64,000 nt of DNA, from positions 1 through 64,000 of the forward strand of contig CAWBCD010000031.1 in the NCBI GenBank assembly GCA_963787205.1, read 5' to 3'. The notes beneath the pieces are model-generated. The model did not search any database. It was not told where the DNA came from and saw only the letters and a program-made list of their open reading frames with translations. This document shows, piece after piece, positions 16,891 through 27,200 of the stretch (positions within the stretch are counted from its first letter, which is position 1; each line of letters starts with the position of its first letter). The stretch is from DATFNI01 sp963787205. Lineage in GTDB: Bacteria; Bacteroidota; Rhodothermia; Balneolales; DATFMH01. Position numbers and translations under genes: made by a program.

Positions 16891-18216
16891 TTAGACAGTG
16901 ACCGCAACATGATTAAACGCATTTTCAAAGTCATCGATGATATCGTCGATGTGTTCGATACCAACGGAGACGCGGATCAGATCTTTTGTCACGCCGCTTT
17001 TCAACTGGTCTTCATCTGTCAATTGCTGGTGTGTCGTCGACGCCGGATGTATAACCAGTGTCTTGGCGTCACCAACGTTAGCCAGGTGGCTTGCCAGTTC
17101 TACGTTGTTGATGAACTCCTTGCCGGCTTCCAGACCGCCTTTGATACCAAATACGACGATGGAACCGAATTGATCCTTACGCAGGTATTTCTTTGCATTT
17201 TCATGGGATGGGTGATCTTCAAGACCCGGATACCATACCCAATCAACCTGCGGGTGTTCGCTGAGCCAGGTGGCCAGTTTCATGGCATTCTTGCTGTGGC
17301 GTTCCACGCGCAGAGACAGCGTTTCGAGTCCTTGCAACAACAGGAATGCATTGAACGGGCTGGCAGCAGGTCCGAGGTCACGCAGACCTTCAACACGGGC
17401 ACGGATGATGAATGCGATGTTTCCAAAACCGCCATCCGGACCAAATACATCACTGTAAACGAGACCGTGATAGCTTGGGCTGGGATCGTTTAGAAGCGGG
17501 AAGTTTCCTTTTCTCCAGTCAAATTTCCCGGAGTCAACGATCAAACCGCCGATTGACGTACCATGACCGCCGATCCATTTGGTTGCCGAGTGAACAACAA
17601 TGTCAGCACCGTGCTCTATCGGACGGCAGAGATAACCACCGCATCCGAAGGTATTGTCTACAATCAGCGGGATGTTATGACTGTGAGCGACTTTCGAGAT
17701 ACCTTCAAAATCGGGAACGCTCAGTTTGGGGTTGCCGATCGTTTCCACGTATATCGCTTTTGTATTGTCCTGAATGGCTTTATCGAAATCAGCAGGATCA
17801 TCGGAATCGACAAAACTGGTTTTAATGCCGAGGTTAGGCAGTGTGTTGGCCAACAGGTTGTATGTTCCGCCATAGAGACGGCTGGAAGCAACGATATGAT
17901 CGCCGGAACGGGCAATATTCGTGATGGTAAGCGTTTCAGCCGACTGTCCGGATGCCGTAGCCAGTGCTGCAGCTCCGCCTTCCAGAAGAGCTATCCGTTG
18001 TTCCAAAACATCACAGGTCGGATTCATGATCCGGGTGTAGATGTTGCCGAATTGCTTCAGTGCAAACAGGTTGGCAGCATGCTCGGTATCATCAAAGTTG
18101 TAGGATGTTGTCTGGTAAATAGGAACGGCTCGGGACCCGGTCGTTGGATCGGGTTCTTGTCCGCCGTGCAGTTGCAGCGTTTCGAATTTATATTGAGTTA
18201 CCTTGTCTTTATTCAT
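16891..18216 (-). CDS. metY: O-acetylhomoserine sulfhydrylase (PLP-dependent) MetY
   Basis: Cys/Met-metabolism PLP enzyme that makes homocysteine from O-acetylhomoserine and sulfide. It has 441 residues, the length of MetY rather than the shorter MetB or MetC. Motifs include TLQLHGGQEPDPTTGSRAVPIYQTTSY at the start, the cofactor-binding TASGQSAETL, VDNTFGCGGYLCRP, and the PLP lysine in HSATKWIGGHG. It is the first gene after the SAM-I riboswitch. The sulfide it uses would come from the sulfite reductase encoded at 56377. Confidence 0.96.
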   Translation of the reverse strand: MNKDKVTQYKFETLQLHGGQEPDPTTGSRAVPIYQTTSYNFDDTEHAANLFALKQFGNIYTRIMNPTCDVLEQRIALLEGGAAALATASGQSAETLTITNIARSGDHIVASSRLYGGTYNLLANTLPNLGIKTSFVDSDDPADFDKAIQDNTKAIYVETIGNPKLSVPDFEGISKVAHSHNIPLIVDNTFGCGGYLCRPIEHGADIVVHSATKWIGGHGTSIGGLIVDSGKFDWRKGNFPLLNDPSPSYHGLVYSDVFGPDGGFGNIAFIIRARVEGLRDLGPAASPFNAFLLLQGLETLSLRVERHSKNAMKLATWLSEHPQVDWVWYPGLEDHPSHENAKKYLRKDQFGSIVVFGIKGGLEAGKEFINNVELASHLANVGDAKTLVIHPASTTHQQLTDEDQLKSGVTKDLIRVSVGIEHIDDIIDDFENAFNHVAVTV

Positions 18217-18324
18217 TGCGCGTTTTATTTACGAGGTTGACGTTAGTATGAGGCCAAACAGCCGTCATTTCAACAAGAAAGAAAGGAGATCGTTTCCGGA
18301 AGCAGCCAGCGGAACAGGAGAAAA

Positions 18325-18363
18325 CAAAAAAGCCTCTCCCGCAAAGATGATTGGAAGAGGCTC
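18325..18363 (-). terminator. Intrinsic terminator of the SAM-I riboswitch
   Basis: On the minus strand AGCCTCTTCC, a 12-base loop and GGGAGAGGCT form a ten-pair stem (one G-U), followed by TTTTTTG. It lies between the aptamer and metY and is the OFF structure of the expression platform. Confidence 0.88.
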
Positions 18364-18389
18364 AATAACTATAAAACATTAAGCCAGCT

Positions 18390-18508
18390 TTCTCATCTTC
18401 CCCGGGTATAAACCTCCGAGCTGGAATTAGCACCTGACACTCCGGTTTGCACCGGACCCGGTTGCTAAGGCTTCATAGGGCCAGTCCCTCCGCCTTTCTG
18501 GATAAGAA
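18390..18508 (-). promoter_or_regulatory. SAM-I (S-box) riboswitch aptamer upstream of metY-metX-thrA
   Basis: Minus strand. P1 forms between TTCTTATC (18501-18508) and GATGAGAA (18390-18397). Between them the invariant core elements appear in order: CAGAAAGGCGGAGGGA, CTGGCCCTATGAAGCC, TTAGCAACC, and GGTGCTAATTCC followed by AGC. The intrinsic terminator at 18325-18363 follows, so SAM binding should stop transcription. This ties metY, metX and thrA to SAM level. The remainder of 18217-18637 outside aptamer and terminator has no gene; the promoter should lie at 18509-18600, but no clear -33/-7 pair was seen. Confidence 0.96.
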
Positions 18509-18637
18509 TATTCAGCTTTCAGCCAATGAAAGAACAAAAAACTATCTGGTAAATTTTCAACTAAATTGATGAAAATATAATGAATTTCTATGAGAGATGG
18601 CAAAATTTTTCAGCCCGCTTTAGCTGGTTTTAGCCAT

Positions 18638-20506
18638 TTATTTCTCCAGCTGAAGGACCCATGCGGTTTTGGCCGGTAACTCCAGCGTGTTCAGGTTAGT
18701 CACTGTTTTGCCGGTTGTGACTTCCCGGGCTTTATCGAATCCGTTCATTCGTTCTGCGAAATGAGAAGTATCCAGACTGATGACTTTATCATTGAAATTC
18801 AACACGACCATTATCGTTTCCTTTTTATTATACCGGAAATAGACATAAACGTCGTTTTGCGGCAAAAACTGCATGAGATGGCCGTTTTCCAGCACGGGAT
18901 GATTATCCCGGAAATATGCGAGCTTACGGGTATAATCAAAGATTTCATTCTGCAGAGACGTGCGTCCGGCTTCGGTGAATGCATTATGCGGGTCGCCGGG
19001 CCAGCCACCGGGAAAATCCTTGCGCACATTGCCGTCGGCTCCATTTTTCAGGCTCGACATCATGATTTCATCGCCGTAATAAATGGTGGGGATGCCCCTC
19101 GTGGTCATCAGAAAGACCATGGCCATCTTGAATAAGTCCTTATCCTTCTTGATGAGTCCGCCAAACCGGTCAGTGTCGTGATCATCCAGGAAAATCACAT
19201 TATTAAAGGGGTTGGTGTACAGGAAATCCTGGGAGAGCGTATTATAGAGATGCATAACCCCGCTTTGCGACCCGGGTTTTGCCGTAAAGGCATCGGTTGT
19301 GGCAAACCATAAAGCATAATCGGTGATGCTCGGGAGATGAGAATTATAACCGTCTTTATTGTGCGTGTTTTCCTGCCAATAAGAGGCCGTACCCACGTTT
19401 GGCGACCACACCTCGCCAACAATATTAAAATGGGGAAATTGCTTCTTTATGGCCTGGACCCACCTGGCCATAAAATATTTGTTGTTAAAAGGGAAGGTAT
19501 CCATACGGATGCCATCTATTCCCGAATACTCGATCCACCAGAGGGTGTTTTGAATCAAATAGGTAGCTTCCAGCGGATTGCTTTGGTTCAGGTCGGGCAT
19601 TGCCTTCACAAACCATCCCTTCTCCATTTTGTGCTGGTCGTAATGCGAACCGTACGGATCGGAGATAGCGGAAAGGTCAAAATTGGACCGACCATATTTT
19701 TTGTAGTTGTGAACCCAGTCGGGAGTGGGCAGATCTTTCATCCACCAATGATAACTGCCGATATGGTTCATCACTTCATCCATGATGATCTTGAGTCCCT
19801 TTTCATGGGCTTCTTTCACGAGATTCACGTAATCCTGATTCGTGCCGAACCGGGGATCAATTTTATATAGATTGGTAGCCGCATAACCGTGATATGAATG
19901 GTACCATGCAGGCATGTTGTTCTCAACCATCGGTGTGATCCAAATGGCAGTCGCCCCAAGATCTTTGATATAACTCAGATGATCTTCGATGCCTTTGATA
20001 TCACCGCCATGCCAGCCGTTGGAAATACTTCGATTGGATTTCTCAAGCATCCCTTTGGCATTGTCATTTTTCGGATTGCCATCGGAAAAGCGATCTGCCA
20101 TTAACAGGTATATGATGTCGGAGTCGCTGAATCCCTGGTACCGTCCCTGTGCAGGATTCATTTTCCTCAACTGATAATCATACGTGTACTTTTTCCTGCC
20201 CTTGGAAAAAATGATCGGCATATCGCCCGGCTTTGCAGAATCCGAGATATTGACATAGAGAAACACATAATCCGGATTAGAGACAGTGACTTTCCTTTCG
20301 AATTCCACACCAGGAAAGTCAAGGGAGATCTTTGCATTTGAGATGTCCCTGCCGTGTATCATAATCTGCAGATTATGATGCTTCATGCCGATCCACCAAA
20401 ACGTGGGTTCAACATGATCGATTCCAAAATTCTGAGCCAACAGCAGACAGGGAACCGTTAATAAGAGTGTCTGCAGGGAGAGCAATAGCCAAAAACGTAG
20501 TTTCAT
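18638..20506 (-). CDS. Secreted GH13 alpha-amylase/cyclomaltodextrinase-like enzyme
   Basis: Alpha-glucan hydrolase. 622 residues with a Sec signal peptide (about 1-25, ending LLLAQ). An N-terminal beta-sandwich of about 100 residues resembles the cyclomaltodextrinase N domain. The catalytic barrel starts near 125 (DIIYLLMADRFSDGNP). Catalytic residues are visible: nucleophile Asp in GIRMDTFP (near 335), acid/base Glu in VGEVWSPN (near 365) and Asp in LDDHDTDR (near 444). A short C-terminal domain follows. Similar to neopullulanase/SusA-like enzymes of starch use; location is probably periplasm or cell surface. It lies 35 bp after era, so it may be read from the pdxJ-era transcript. The exact substrate (starch, pullulan or cyclodextrin) cannot be told. 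Confidence 0.9.
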   Translation of the reverse strand: MKLRFWLLLSLQTLLLTVPCLLLAQNFGIDHVEPTFWWIGMKHHNLQIMIHGRDISNAKISLDFPGVEFERKVTVSNPDYVFLYVNISDSAKPGDMPIIFSKGRKKYTYDYQLRKMNPAQGRYQGFSDSDIIYLLMADRFSDGNPKNDNAKGMLEKSNRSISNGWHGGDIKGIEDHLSYIKDLGATAIWITPMVENNMPAWYHSYHGYAATNLYKIDPRFGTNQDYVNLVKEAHEKGLKIIMDEVMNHIGSYHWWMKDLPTPDWVHNYKKYGRSNFDLSAISDPYGSHYDQHKMEKGWFVKAMPDLNQSNPLEATYLIQNTLWWIEYSGIDGIRMDTFPFNNKYFMARWVQAIKKQFPHFNIVGEVWSPNVGTASYWQENTHNKDGYNSHLPSITDYALWFATTDAFTAKPGSQSGVMHLYNTLSQDFLYTNPFNNVIFLDDHDTDRFGGLIKKDKDLFKMAMVFLMTTRGIPTIYYGDEIMMSSLKNGADGNVRKDFPGGWPGDPHNAFTEAGRTSLQNEIFDYTRKLAYFRDNHPVLENGHLMQFLPQNDVYVYFRYNKKETIMVVLNFNDKVISLDTSHFAERMNGFDKAREVTTGKTVTNLNTLELPAKTAWVLQLEK

Positions 20507-20541
20507 GATGAGCAGAGGTCATTTTTCAAACGTTGTACATA

Positions 20542-21453
20542 TTATTCATATCCGAAAGAGCGGAGAAAGGAGTCGCGATCGCGCCATTTTTCCCGAACCT
20601 TTACGAAAAGATTGAGCCGTACTTTCTTGCCAAGGAAAGATTCGACTGATTTTCGTGCTGCAATTCCAGTCTTTTTCAGCGCCGAACCGCCTTTTCCTAT
20701 CAGGATGCCTTTTTGGGACTCACGGTTAACGACAATTTCGGCGTCTATGGTATCCTTTTGATCCCCTTCCTGGTACTGAATGATATTTACAGTTGTGGAG
20801 TAGGGGATCTCCTGTTGATACAGCAAGAATATCTGTTCACGGATAAGTTCAGCAACAAAAAAACGCTCCGGATGTTCGGAGATTTGATTCTTTGGATAGA
20901 AGGGTGGACCGGGCGGCATGCGCCTGATCAATTCTTCCCTGAGTTCGTTAATGCCGGTACCTTTTAGTGCTGATACAGGGAAAATAGCTGAAAATGGATA
21001 GGCTTTGCCCAGAGTTTCGGCAACGGGAAGACCGGCTTTCGTTGCAATCAGATCCATCTTGTTCAACACCAGGAGAACCGGTTTCCCAAATGAACTGAGC
21101 AGATCAACCGGAATTTCAGAATTGTTGGCTTGAGTCACATCATGTATATATAAGACGATGTCGGCATCCTGCCGTGTCTGGTCAACCTGGCCCATCATCG
21201 CCTCCTGCAGCCGGTATTTCGGCCGGATGATCCCCGGAGTGTCGAGAAAGATGATCTGAGCCCGGTCGTCCGAGTAAATGCCGAGAATGCGGTGCCGCGT
21301 CGTCTGCGGTTTAGGCGTGGTGATTGAGAGACGCGAGCCGATGAAGGTATTGAATAGCGTGGATTTTCCGGCATTAGGCTTGCCGATGAGCGCCGCATAA
21401 CCCGATTTGTGCAACGTCGGTCTGTCAGCCGGTTCTTGTTGTTCTTTTTCCAT
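20542..21453 (-). CDS. era: GTPase Era
   Basis: Essential GTPase that binds 16S rRNA and helps 30S subunit maturation. It has 303 residues. G1 loop GKPNAGKST at about 24-32, G3 DTPG, G4 NKMD, and a C-terminal KH domain with the region ESQKGILIGKGGSALKKTG that binds RNA. ATG at 21453 is preferred; a TTG directly before it could add one residue. It is eight bases downstream of pdxJ and co-transcribed with it. Confidence 0.96.
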   Translation of the reverse strand: MEKEQQEPADRPTLHKSGYAALIGKPNAGKSTLFNTFIGSRLSITTPKPQTTRHRILGIYSDDRAQIIFLDTPGIIRPKYRLQEAMMGQVDQTRQDADIVLYIHDVTQANNSEIPVDLLSSFGKPVLLVLNKMDLIATKAGLPVAETLGKAYPFSAIFPVSALKGTGINELREELIRRMPPGPPFYPKNQISEHPERFFVAELIREQIFLLYQQEIPYSTTVNIIQYQEGDQKDTIDAEIVVNRESQKGILIGKGGSALKKTGIAARKSVESFLGKKVRLNLFVKVREKWRDRDSFLRSFGYE

Positions 21454-21461
21454 CAAAATTG

Positions 21462-22184
21462 TCAGTTGCCGTGAATAATAGCTGCCATACGGTGCACAGA
21501 GTTGGCAAGGCCGTTGAATAGGGCATCGCAGATCAACGCATGACCAATGCTGACATCATGCAAGAATGGAATCGCCTTGATGAGCGGTGCTGTATTGTTG
21601 AAGTCAAGTCCATGACCTGCATTGACCTGTAATCCGTTTGAATGGGCGAGTTCGGCCGCTTTAAGGAGCCGATCGATCTCACGCTTCTCATCCTCTTTGG
21701 AGGAGGCATTGGCATAGGTTCCGGTGTGCAGCTCTACAGCTTCAACACCCAGGTCTACGGCTCTTTTGACATCATCCGGAACCGGATCGATGAACAGGCT
21801 GATGGCCACACCGTGTTTCTTCAGAAACGGAACAACCCGTTGTTCAAAATCCTTATAGAGCGTGCCCATCTGGAGTCCGCCTTCCGTTGTAAGTTCCTGG
21901 CGCTTTTCCGGGACAAGCGTGGAGAGGTCCGGCTTAATCTCGCTGCATATTCTTAACATTTCGTCGGTGGCAGCCATCTCGAAATCGATGAGTCCACGCA
22001 CGGATTGTTTCAGGCGAATCACGTCATTATCGCGAATATGCCGGCGGTCTTCCCTGAGGTGAAAGACGATGCCACGAGCTCCGGCATCCTCGCAGACCCT
22101 GGCGGCATCCACAATATCGGGGTATCCTTCGTCGCGTGCGTTTCGTAGTGTGGCGACATGGTCGATATTAACAAGCAATTGCAT
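21462..22184 (-). CDS. pdxJ: Pyridoxine 5'-phosphate synthase PdxJ
   Basis: Condenses 1-deoxyxylulose 5-phosphate with 3-amino-2-oxopropyl phosphate in the DXP-dependent vitamin B6 pathway. It has 240 residues, normal for this TIM-barrel octamer. Signatures are LLVNIDHVATLRNARD at the start, GIVFHLREDRRHI, TLVPEKRQELTTEGGL, and NAGHGLDFNN towards the end. It is the first gene of pdxJ-era and diverges from metF. PLP made here is the cofactor of MetY encoded nearby; whether that adjacency matters is inference. Confidence 0.97.
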   Translation of the reverse strand: MQLLVNIDHVATLRNARDEGYPDIVDAARVCEDAGARGIVFHLREDRRHIRDNDVIRLKQSVRGLIDFEMAATDEMLRICSEIKPDLSTLVPEKRQELTTEGGLQMGTLYKDFEQRVVPFLKKHGVAISLFIDPVPDDVKRAVDLGVEAVELHTGTYANASSKEDEKREIDRLLKAAELAHSNGLQVNAGHGLDFNNTAPLIKAIPFLHDVSIGHALICDALFNGLANSVHRMAAIIHGN

Positions 22185-22340
22185 AGGTGAATTGTGATCT
22201 AACTGGAAATAAATTGGTAATCGTGGTATCCTTACACTACATGACTGTTAAATTACGTCCTTATTCATGAAAAGGAACAAATGGGTGTCTGTCGTATCAG
22301 GCATATCAACAAGATCTAAAGATACTGAGAATTGATATAA

Positions 22341-23324
22341 ATGAAAGTAATTGAGCACTACGAGAAAGCTGACGGGCCACTGATATCGTTCGAAATCATA
22401 CCGCCCAAAAGGGGGAGTTCCGTTCAACAGGTATTTGAATCACTCGATGCAGTCATGCGGTTTCGACCACCTTTTATCGATGTGACCTCACACGCTGCCG
22501 AAGCGTATTATAAAGAATTTCCGGACGGTACGATGAAGAAGCACATCAAGCGCAAACGGCCCGGTACCATAGGCCTATGTGCTGCAATAAAGCATCGATA
22601 CGGCGTGGATCCGGTTCCGCATGTGATTTGCCGCGGATTTACCAAAGAGGAGACCGAGGATGCCCTGATTGAGCTTCATTATCTGGGCATTGATAATGTG
22701 TTGGCAATTCGCGGCGATAACGCGGCTCCCAAGCCCGTTGCTCCTGATCGTTCTGTCAACCCATATGCCATCGATCTGGTCCGGCAGATTAAGCGGATGA
22801 ATGAGGGTGTCTATCTGGAAGAATTGATCGATGCCCAGGCTACAAATTTTTGTATCGGGGTGGGAGGATATCCGGAAAAGCACTTTGAGGCTCCCAACCT
22901 GGAATGGGACATCCGCTATCTGAAAGAAAAAGTGGATGCCGGAGCCGATTACATTGTGACACAGATGTTTTTCGATAATGGTGCCTATTTCAGCTTTGTT
23001 GATAAATGCCGTGCTGCCGGTATCACAGTGCCCATTGTACCGGGATTAAAGGTGATAACCCGGGCCAGCAATCTCAATTCGCTTCCAAGAACCTTTTTTG
23101 TGAATCTGCCGGGTGAATTGGCATCCAAACTGGCTGAACATCCGGAACAGGCAAGGCAGATTGGAATCGATTGGTGCAAAAAACAATCGCTGGAACTCCT
23201 CGAGAAAGGGGCCCCGGGTCTGCACTATTACATAATGTCGGATCCAATGCCGGCGATCGAAGTCATCGAGTCATTGCCAGGCCTCACTTTTTCCAAGGTA
23301 AGCAAGGCAGCCAGTACCCGCTGA
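22341..23324 (+). CDS. metF: 5,10-methylenetetrahydrofolate reductase MetF
   Basis: FAD-dependent reduction of methylene-THF to methyl-THF, the methyl donor of methionine synthase. It has 327 residues forming a TIM barrel. Seen are ISFEIIPPKRGSSVQQV with the catalytic-type Glu, DVTSHAAEA, GIDNVLAIRGDNA (FAD phosphate and flavin contacts), CIGVGGYPEKHFEAPN, and DYIVTQMFFDNGAYFSF. It stands alone on the plus strand, 156 bp from divergent pdxJ, with no methionine synthase next to it. No riboswitch was seen upstream. The spacer has only a 22-codon frame at 22267 without any Met or Cys run. Confidence 0.96.
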   Translation: MKVIEHYEKADGPLISFEIIPPKRGSSVQQVFESLDAVMRFRPPFIDVTSHAAEAYYKEFPDGTMKKHIKRKRPGTIGLCAAIKHRYGVDPVPHVICRGFTKEETEDALIELHYLGIDNVLAIRGDNAAPKPVAPDRSVNPYAIDLVRQIKRMNEGVYLEELIDAQATNFCIGVGGYPEKHFEAPNLEWDIRYLKEKVDAGADYIVTQMFFDNGAYFSFVDKCRAAGITVPIVPGLKVITRASNLNSLPRTFFVNLPGELASKLAEHPEQARQIGIDWCKKQSLELLEKGAPGLHYYIMSDPMPAIEVIESLPGLTFSKVSKAASTR

Positions 23325-23483
23325 GAGGTTATGAGTAATCTGATTTATGAGGTCTTCATGGGATAACGGTACCCATGTTATGTAAACGCTTTAGTCCTAA
23401 TTAGGTTAGCTATACTCATTCTAAGATTTTTCCAATACTGATCAAAAAGTCCGTTTTAATGGTGATTTGAATAGGATTTTCGC

Positions 23484-23514
23484 CATGAAAGAAAGTCTTT
23501 TAAAATCTTTCATG
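23484..23514. repeat. 9-bp inverted repeat CATGAAAGA / TCTTTCATG
   Basis: CATGAAAGA at 23484-23492 and TCTTTCATG at 23506-23514, separated by 13 bases. A further direct copy CATGAAAGAA begins at 23511, so three half-sites lie within 37 bp. This may be a regulator binding site in the susC upstream region. Confidence 0.4.
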
Positions 23515-23840
23515 AAAGAAATTGTAAGAAAATGGATTTTTTTTTGAATCGGATGTTGCATAAAAAGAGCGCGATTGTAAATAGAGCAAAAATAATATAT
23601 TGTTTGTTTTTATCTAAGTTGGTTATTGAGAGCGCGTAGGTCTGTTTTTTGGGTGATGACTGTGATAATTCTGTAAATAGTTTATGAAAGGGAGGTATAA
23701 AAACCGATAAAGCTTATATAAAAAACGTTACTATATCTTTTCGTTTTTTAAAGCTTGGAGCTTAATCTGATAGAAGGGGAAAGGGTTGACCAAATAATTC
23801 CTGAAAGTAGTCGTGTGCGTGAAAAGTCATAAAAAAACAA

Positions 23841-23882
23841 ATAATCTAATATTAATATTAGATTATCTTTTGATAATCAAAA
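23841..23882. repeat. Perfect 26-bp AT palindrome followed by a second inverted repeat
   Basis: ATAATCTAATATT and AATATTAGATTAT form a gapless 26-bp palindrome at 23841-23866. One base later TTTTGAT-A-ATCAAAA (23868-23882) forms a 7-bp inverted repeat. Such double palindromes could extrude, end a transcript, or bind a dimeric regulator. It lies 350 bp before susC. Confidence 0.5.
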
Positions 23883-24234
23883 TGCTATTCAATTATGAAA
23901 ATCGATAGGAACCATTGATGATATTGTGGATTTTTTTCAGAAAAGAGAAGGTCGTTTTCCAAATGTTAACGATAGCATTTTCAAGGGGAATAAAAATTGC
24001 GATATAAAATAAATTAAGTATATTTAATAAATTAATTAATTTAATTAATTTTTATTCAAAAAAATATAATAAAATTTGATTTTAATACAAAAAAAGACCC
24101 CATATATTTTGGAAACATTCGTTTTTGCTTCCCGATTTTAATGCAACTTATTGCAAAAAATAAAATCATTCTCTAACATTCCGGATACAAGTTTATCTCC
24201 ATAGTCGTAGATACAATAACCAGGGAGGCTAAGA

Positions 24235-27200
24235 ATGGAAAGGTGGAAACATGCAATATTGTTACTTACCACTTTAATGTTTTCAGTGACCGTAGCCGCA
24301 ACGGCGTGGGCACAAAACACAATAACAGGAAAAGTTACAGCTAAATCTGATGGAAGTGCTTTACCGGGAGTAAATATCCTTGTGAAGGGTACGACCTCAG
24401 GTACGGCAACTGCTCCCAATGGGAGTTATACAGTAAACGTACCCTCGATGCAGGATACACTGGTATTCTCATATATAGGCTATAAATCGCAAGTTATACC
24501 TATCAACGGACGATCGACGATCGATGTGGTACTTGAATCCGAAACATACGGTGGCCAGGAATTGGTTGTTGTGGGTTACGGTACACAGGAAAAGAAATCG
24601 ATCACCGGCTCGGTGAGCAGCGTCAGCTCCAAAGATTTCAGGCAGGGCCTGGTAAACAACCCTATGAATCTGATTCAGGGTAAAGTGGCCGGGTTGTCTA
24701 TCACCAAGCCGGGAAGTGATCCCAACCAAAGCCCTACTATCCGGCTCAGGGGACTATCCACCTTGGGTGGCAATACCGAACCGTTGATTGTGGTTGACGG
24801 GGTGCCAGGTGCTTCCCTGAGCAGTATTGATCCAAACGACATTAAGTCGATCAATGTGCTGAAAGACGCCTCGGCTTCTGCCATATATGGAACGCGGGCG
24901 GCGAGCGGTGTTATTCTCATCACTACTAAATCTGGTACAATAGGGGGTAAGGGTGGGAAACCAACCTTTAATATGGAGTACAACGGATCGACCTCAATAA
25001 ATACCCCTTACCGGATGCCAAAAGTACTGAGCTCGAAACAATATCTTGCCCTGCTCCAACAGTATGACCCGGCAACCGCGTCCAAGTTGAACAATGGATC
25101 GACGACTGACTGGCTTAAGGAGATTACACAGACCGGGTTTAATACCGTTCATGATTTTGCTGTTTCCGGTGGATCGGATCAAACGGCCTATCGTGCGTCG
25201 ATCAATTACCGTGATGTACAGGGTATTCAAAAAGGTACCGGTTTCAAGCAATTGAACGGCATGCTTCACATTACACAATATGCCCTTAATAATAACCTTA
25301 CCGTTAAAATGAACCTGTCCGCGAACAGCACGAACAGGAACCTCGGAATGCCGGATGCTTTCCGCTACGCCACCATTTATAACCCGACCTCACCGGTTAA
25401 AGGCGGACCTAATGCGGATACCTACGGAGGGTATTGGCAGAACAACCTGTTCGACTATTTTAACCCGGTCGCCATGATCCAGCAGGATGTTCAAAAAGGA
25501 ACCGACCGGTTATTAAGCGGCAGCCTGCAGGGATCCTATGATTTCTCACAATTGGTACCGGGTTTAAGTTTATCGGCCATGTATTCCGATCAGCGTACCG
25601 CCAATAACCATTATCAGTACTATCCTTCCACAGATCCTTTTCGCGGGTACAATTTGCACGGCCTGTCCATTATCAATAACGATAACGCAGATAACGTGCT
25701 TTTTCAGTCTATGGCCCACTACCAGCACTCGATCACCGGCAAATTGAATGTGGAAGCCCTCGCCGGCTATCAATGGCAGCAGTTCATATACGACGGCCAG
25801 TATATTTATACAGGAAACTACCTGACGAACAGCTTTTTGTACAATAATTTGGGGGGGTCACAGAACGTAAAAGACGGACTGACAACTCTCACTTCCTATA
25901 AAAATTCAAATAAAGATATCGCGTTTTTCGGCCGTCTGAATTTGAATTACGGAGATATATTCTTCCTGCAGGCAAGCCTGCGGCACGAAGGTTCAACACA
26001 GTTCGGGGCCAATAATAAATGGGGAAATTTTCCGGGAGCCAGTTTCGGTGTTGAACTCACCAACCTGGTGAACCTGCCCAATTATTTTAACAGCGTGAAA
26101 CCACGTGTTGGATATGGGGTTACAGGGAATACTCCTCCGCAAAGTTATCTGTCTCTGCCGTTGCTTGGTCCGACAGGACAGAGTTATCTGCTTGATGGGC
26201 AGTGGATACCCAGTTACGGGCCGACACAGAATCCCAATCCCAATCTGCAGTGGGAAACAAAGCGTGAACTGGATGTCGGTCTCGATATAGCCATGTGGGA
26301 CTCCAGGCTGCAGGCATCGTTCGATTATTACACCGACAAGACAAAAAATCTGATCTACCAGGCAACGGTCCCGGTACCGCCAAACTTTTCATCCAACGAA
26401 TGGATCAATATCGGTGATCTTGCCAATAAAGGCTTCGAAGGTACCATCAGTTATGATGTAATACGCGGAGCAGATTTCTCATGGTCGAGTAATGTAAACT
26501 TTACGGTCCCTCAGAGAACTAAGCTTGTAAAACTGTCCAACAGCCTGTACAGCTTCGGGAAAGTACAGGAACAGGATAACCTGGGGTCACCGGGCCAGAA
26601 TGGCACCACACTGGTAAGAATCGCAGAAGGGGAAGCCCTTGGTCAGCTTATTGGATACGTTTTTCAAGGGGTTAATCCTGACGGTAGCTGGAAGTTCAAG
26701 GACGTGAACGGGGATGGTGTAATTAACCAGAGTGATCGGGTAGTGATCGGTAACGGATTGCCCACCTTCGACTTTGGATTCGGCAATAACTTCCGCTACA
26801 AAAACTGGAGTCTGAATGTTCATATAACCGGGACCTTTGGCCACGATTTGTTAAATACCTTTAGGGCCTTTTATTCCGACCCGGCAATTCCGTCTCTTGA
26901 GTCGTACAACGCGCTTACTTCGTCTCTCGATCCTGTACTTAAAGGACTCAAAGTCCCGCCGACATTGTCCAGTTATGATGTACAGAAGGCAAGTTACGTG
27001 AAAGTGGATAACGTTACGCTGGGATATACCTTCCCGATGAAAGCCAGTTTCCCGGTCCAGTCGTTACGACTCTACCTGACGGGTCAAAACCTGTGGACCT
27101 TTACCAACTACTCGGGGCCGGATCCCACACCGCAATTAACCGATGTGGGTAATTCTGACAACGGGGGCTTTCCTGCTTATGCCAGCAATCCCAACCCACT

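Larger units (their letters stand above)
23325..24234. other. 910-bp AT-rich region upstream of susC
   Basis: No gene of credible length or composition is visible on either strand. The region is strongly AT-rich, particularly 23990-24110. It contains several inverted repeats, two of them listed separately. A TATATTTTG near 24105 resembles a degenerate Bacteroidota -7 box, but no matching -33 element stands out. It probably carries the regulatory DNA of the susC locus. An unrecognised small RNA cannot be excluded. Confidence 0.5.

Noticed and set aside
22267..22335. 22-codon frame upstream of metF as a regulatory leader peptide
   Set aside because: No run of Met or another single amino acid and no terminator between it and metF.
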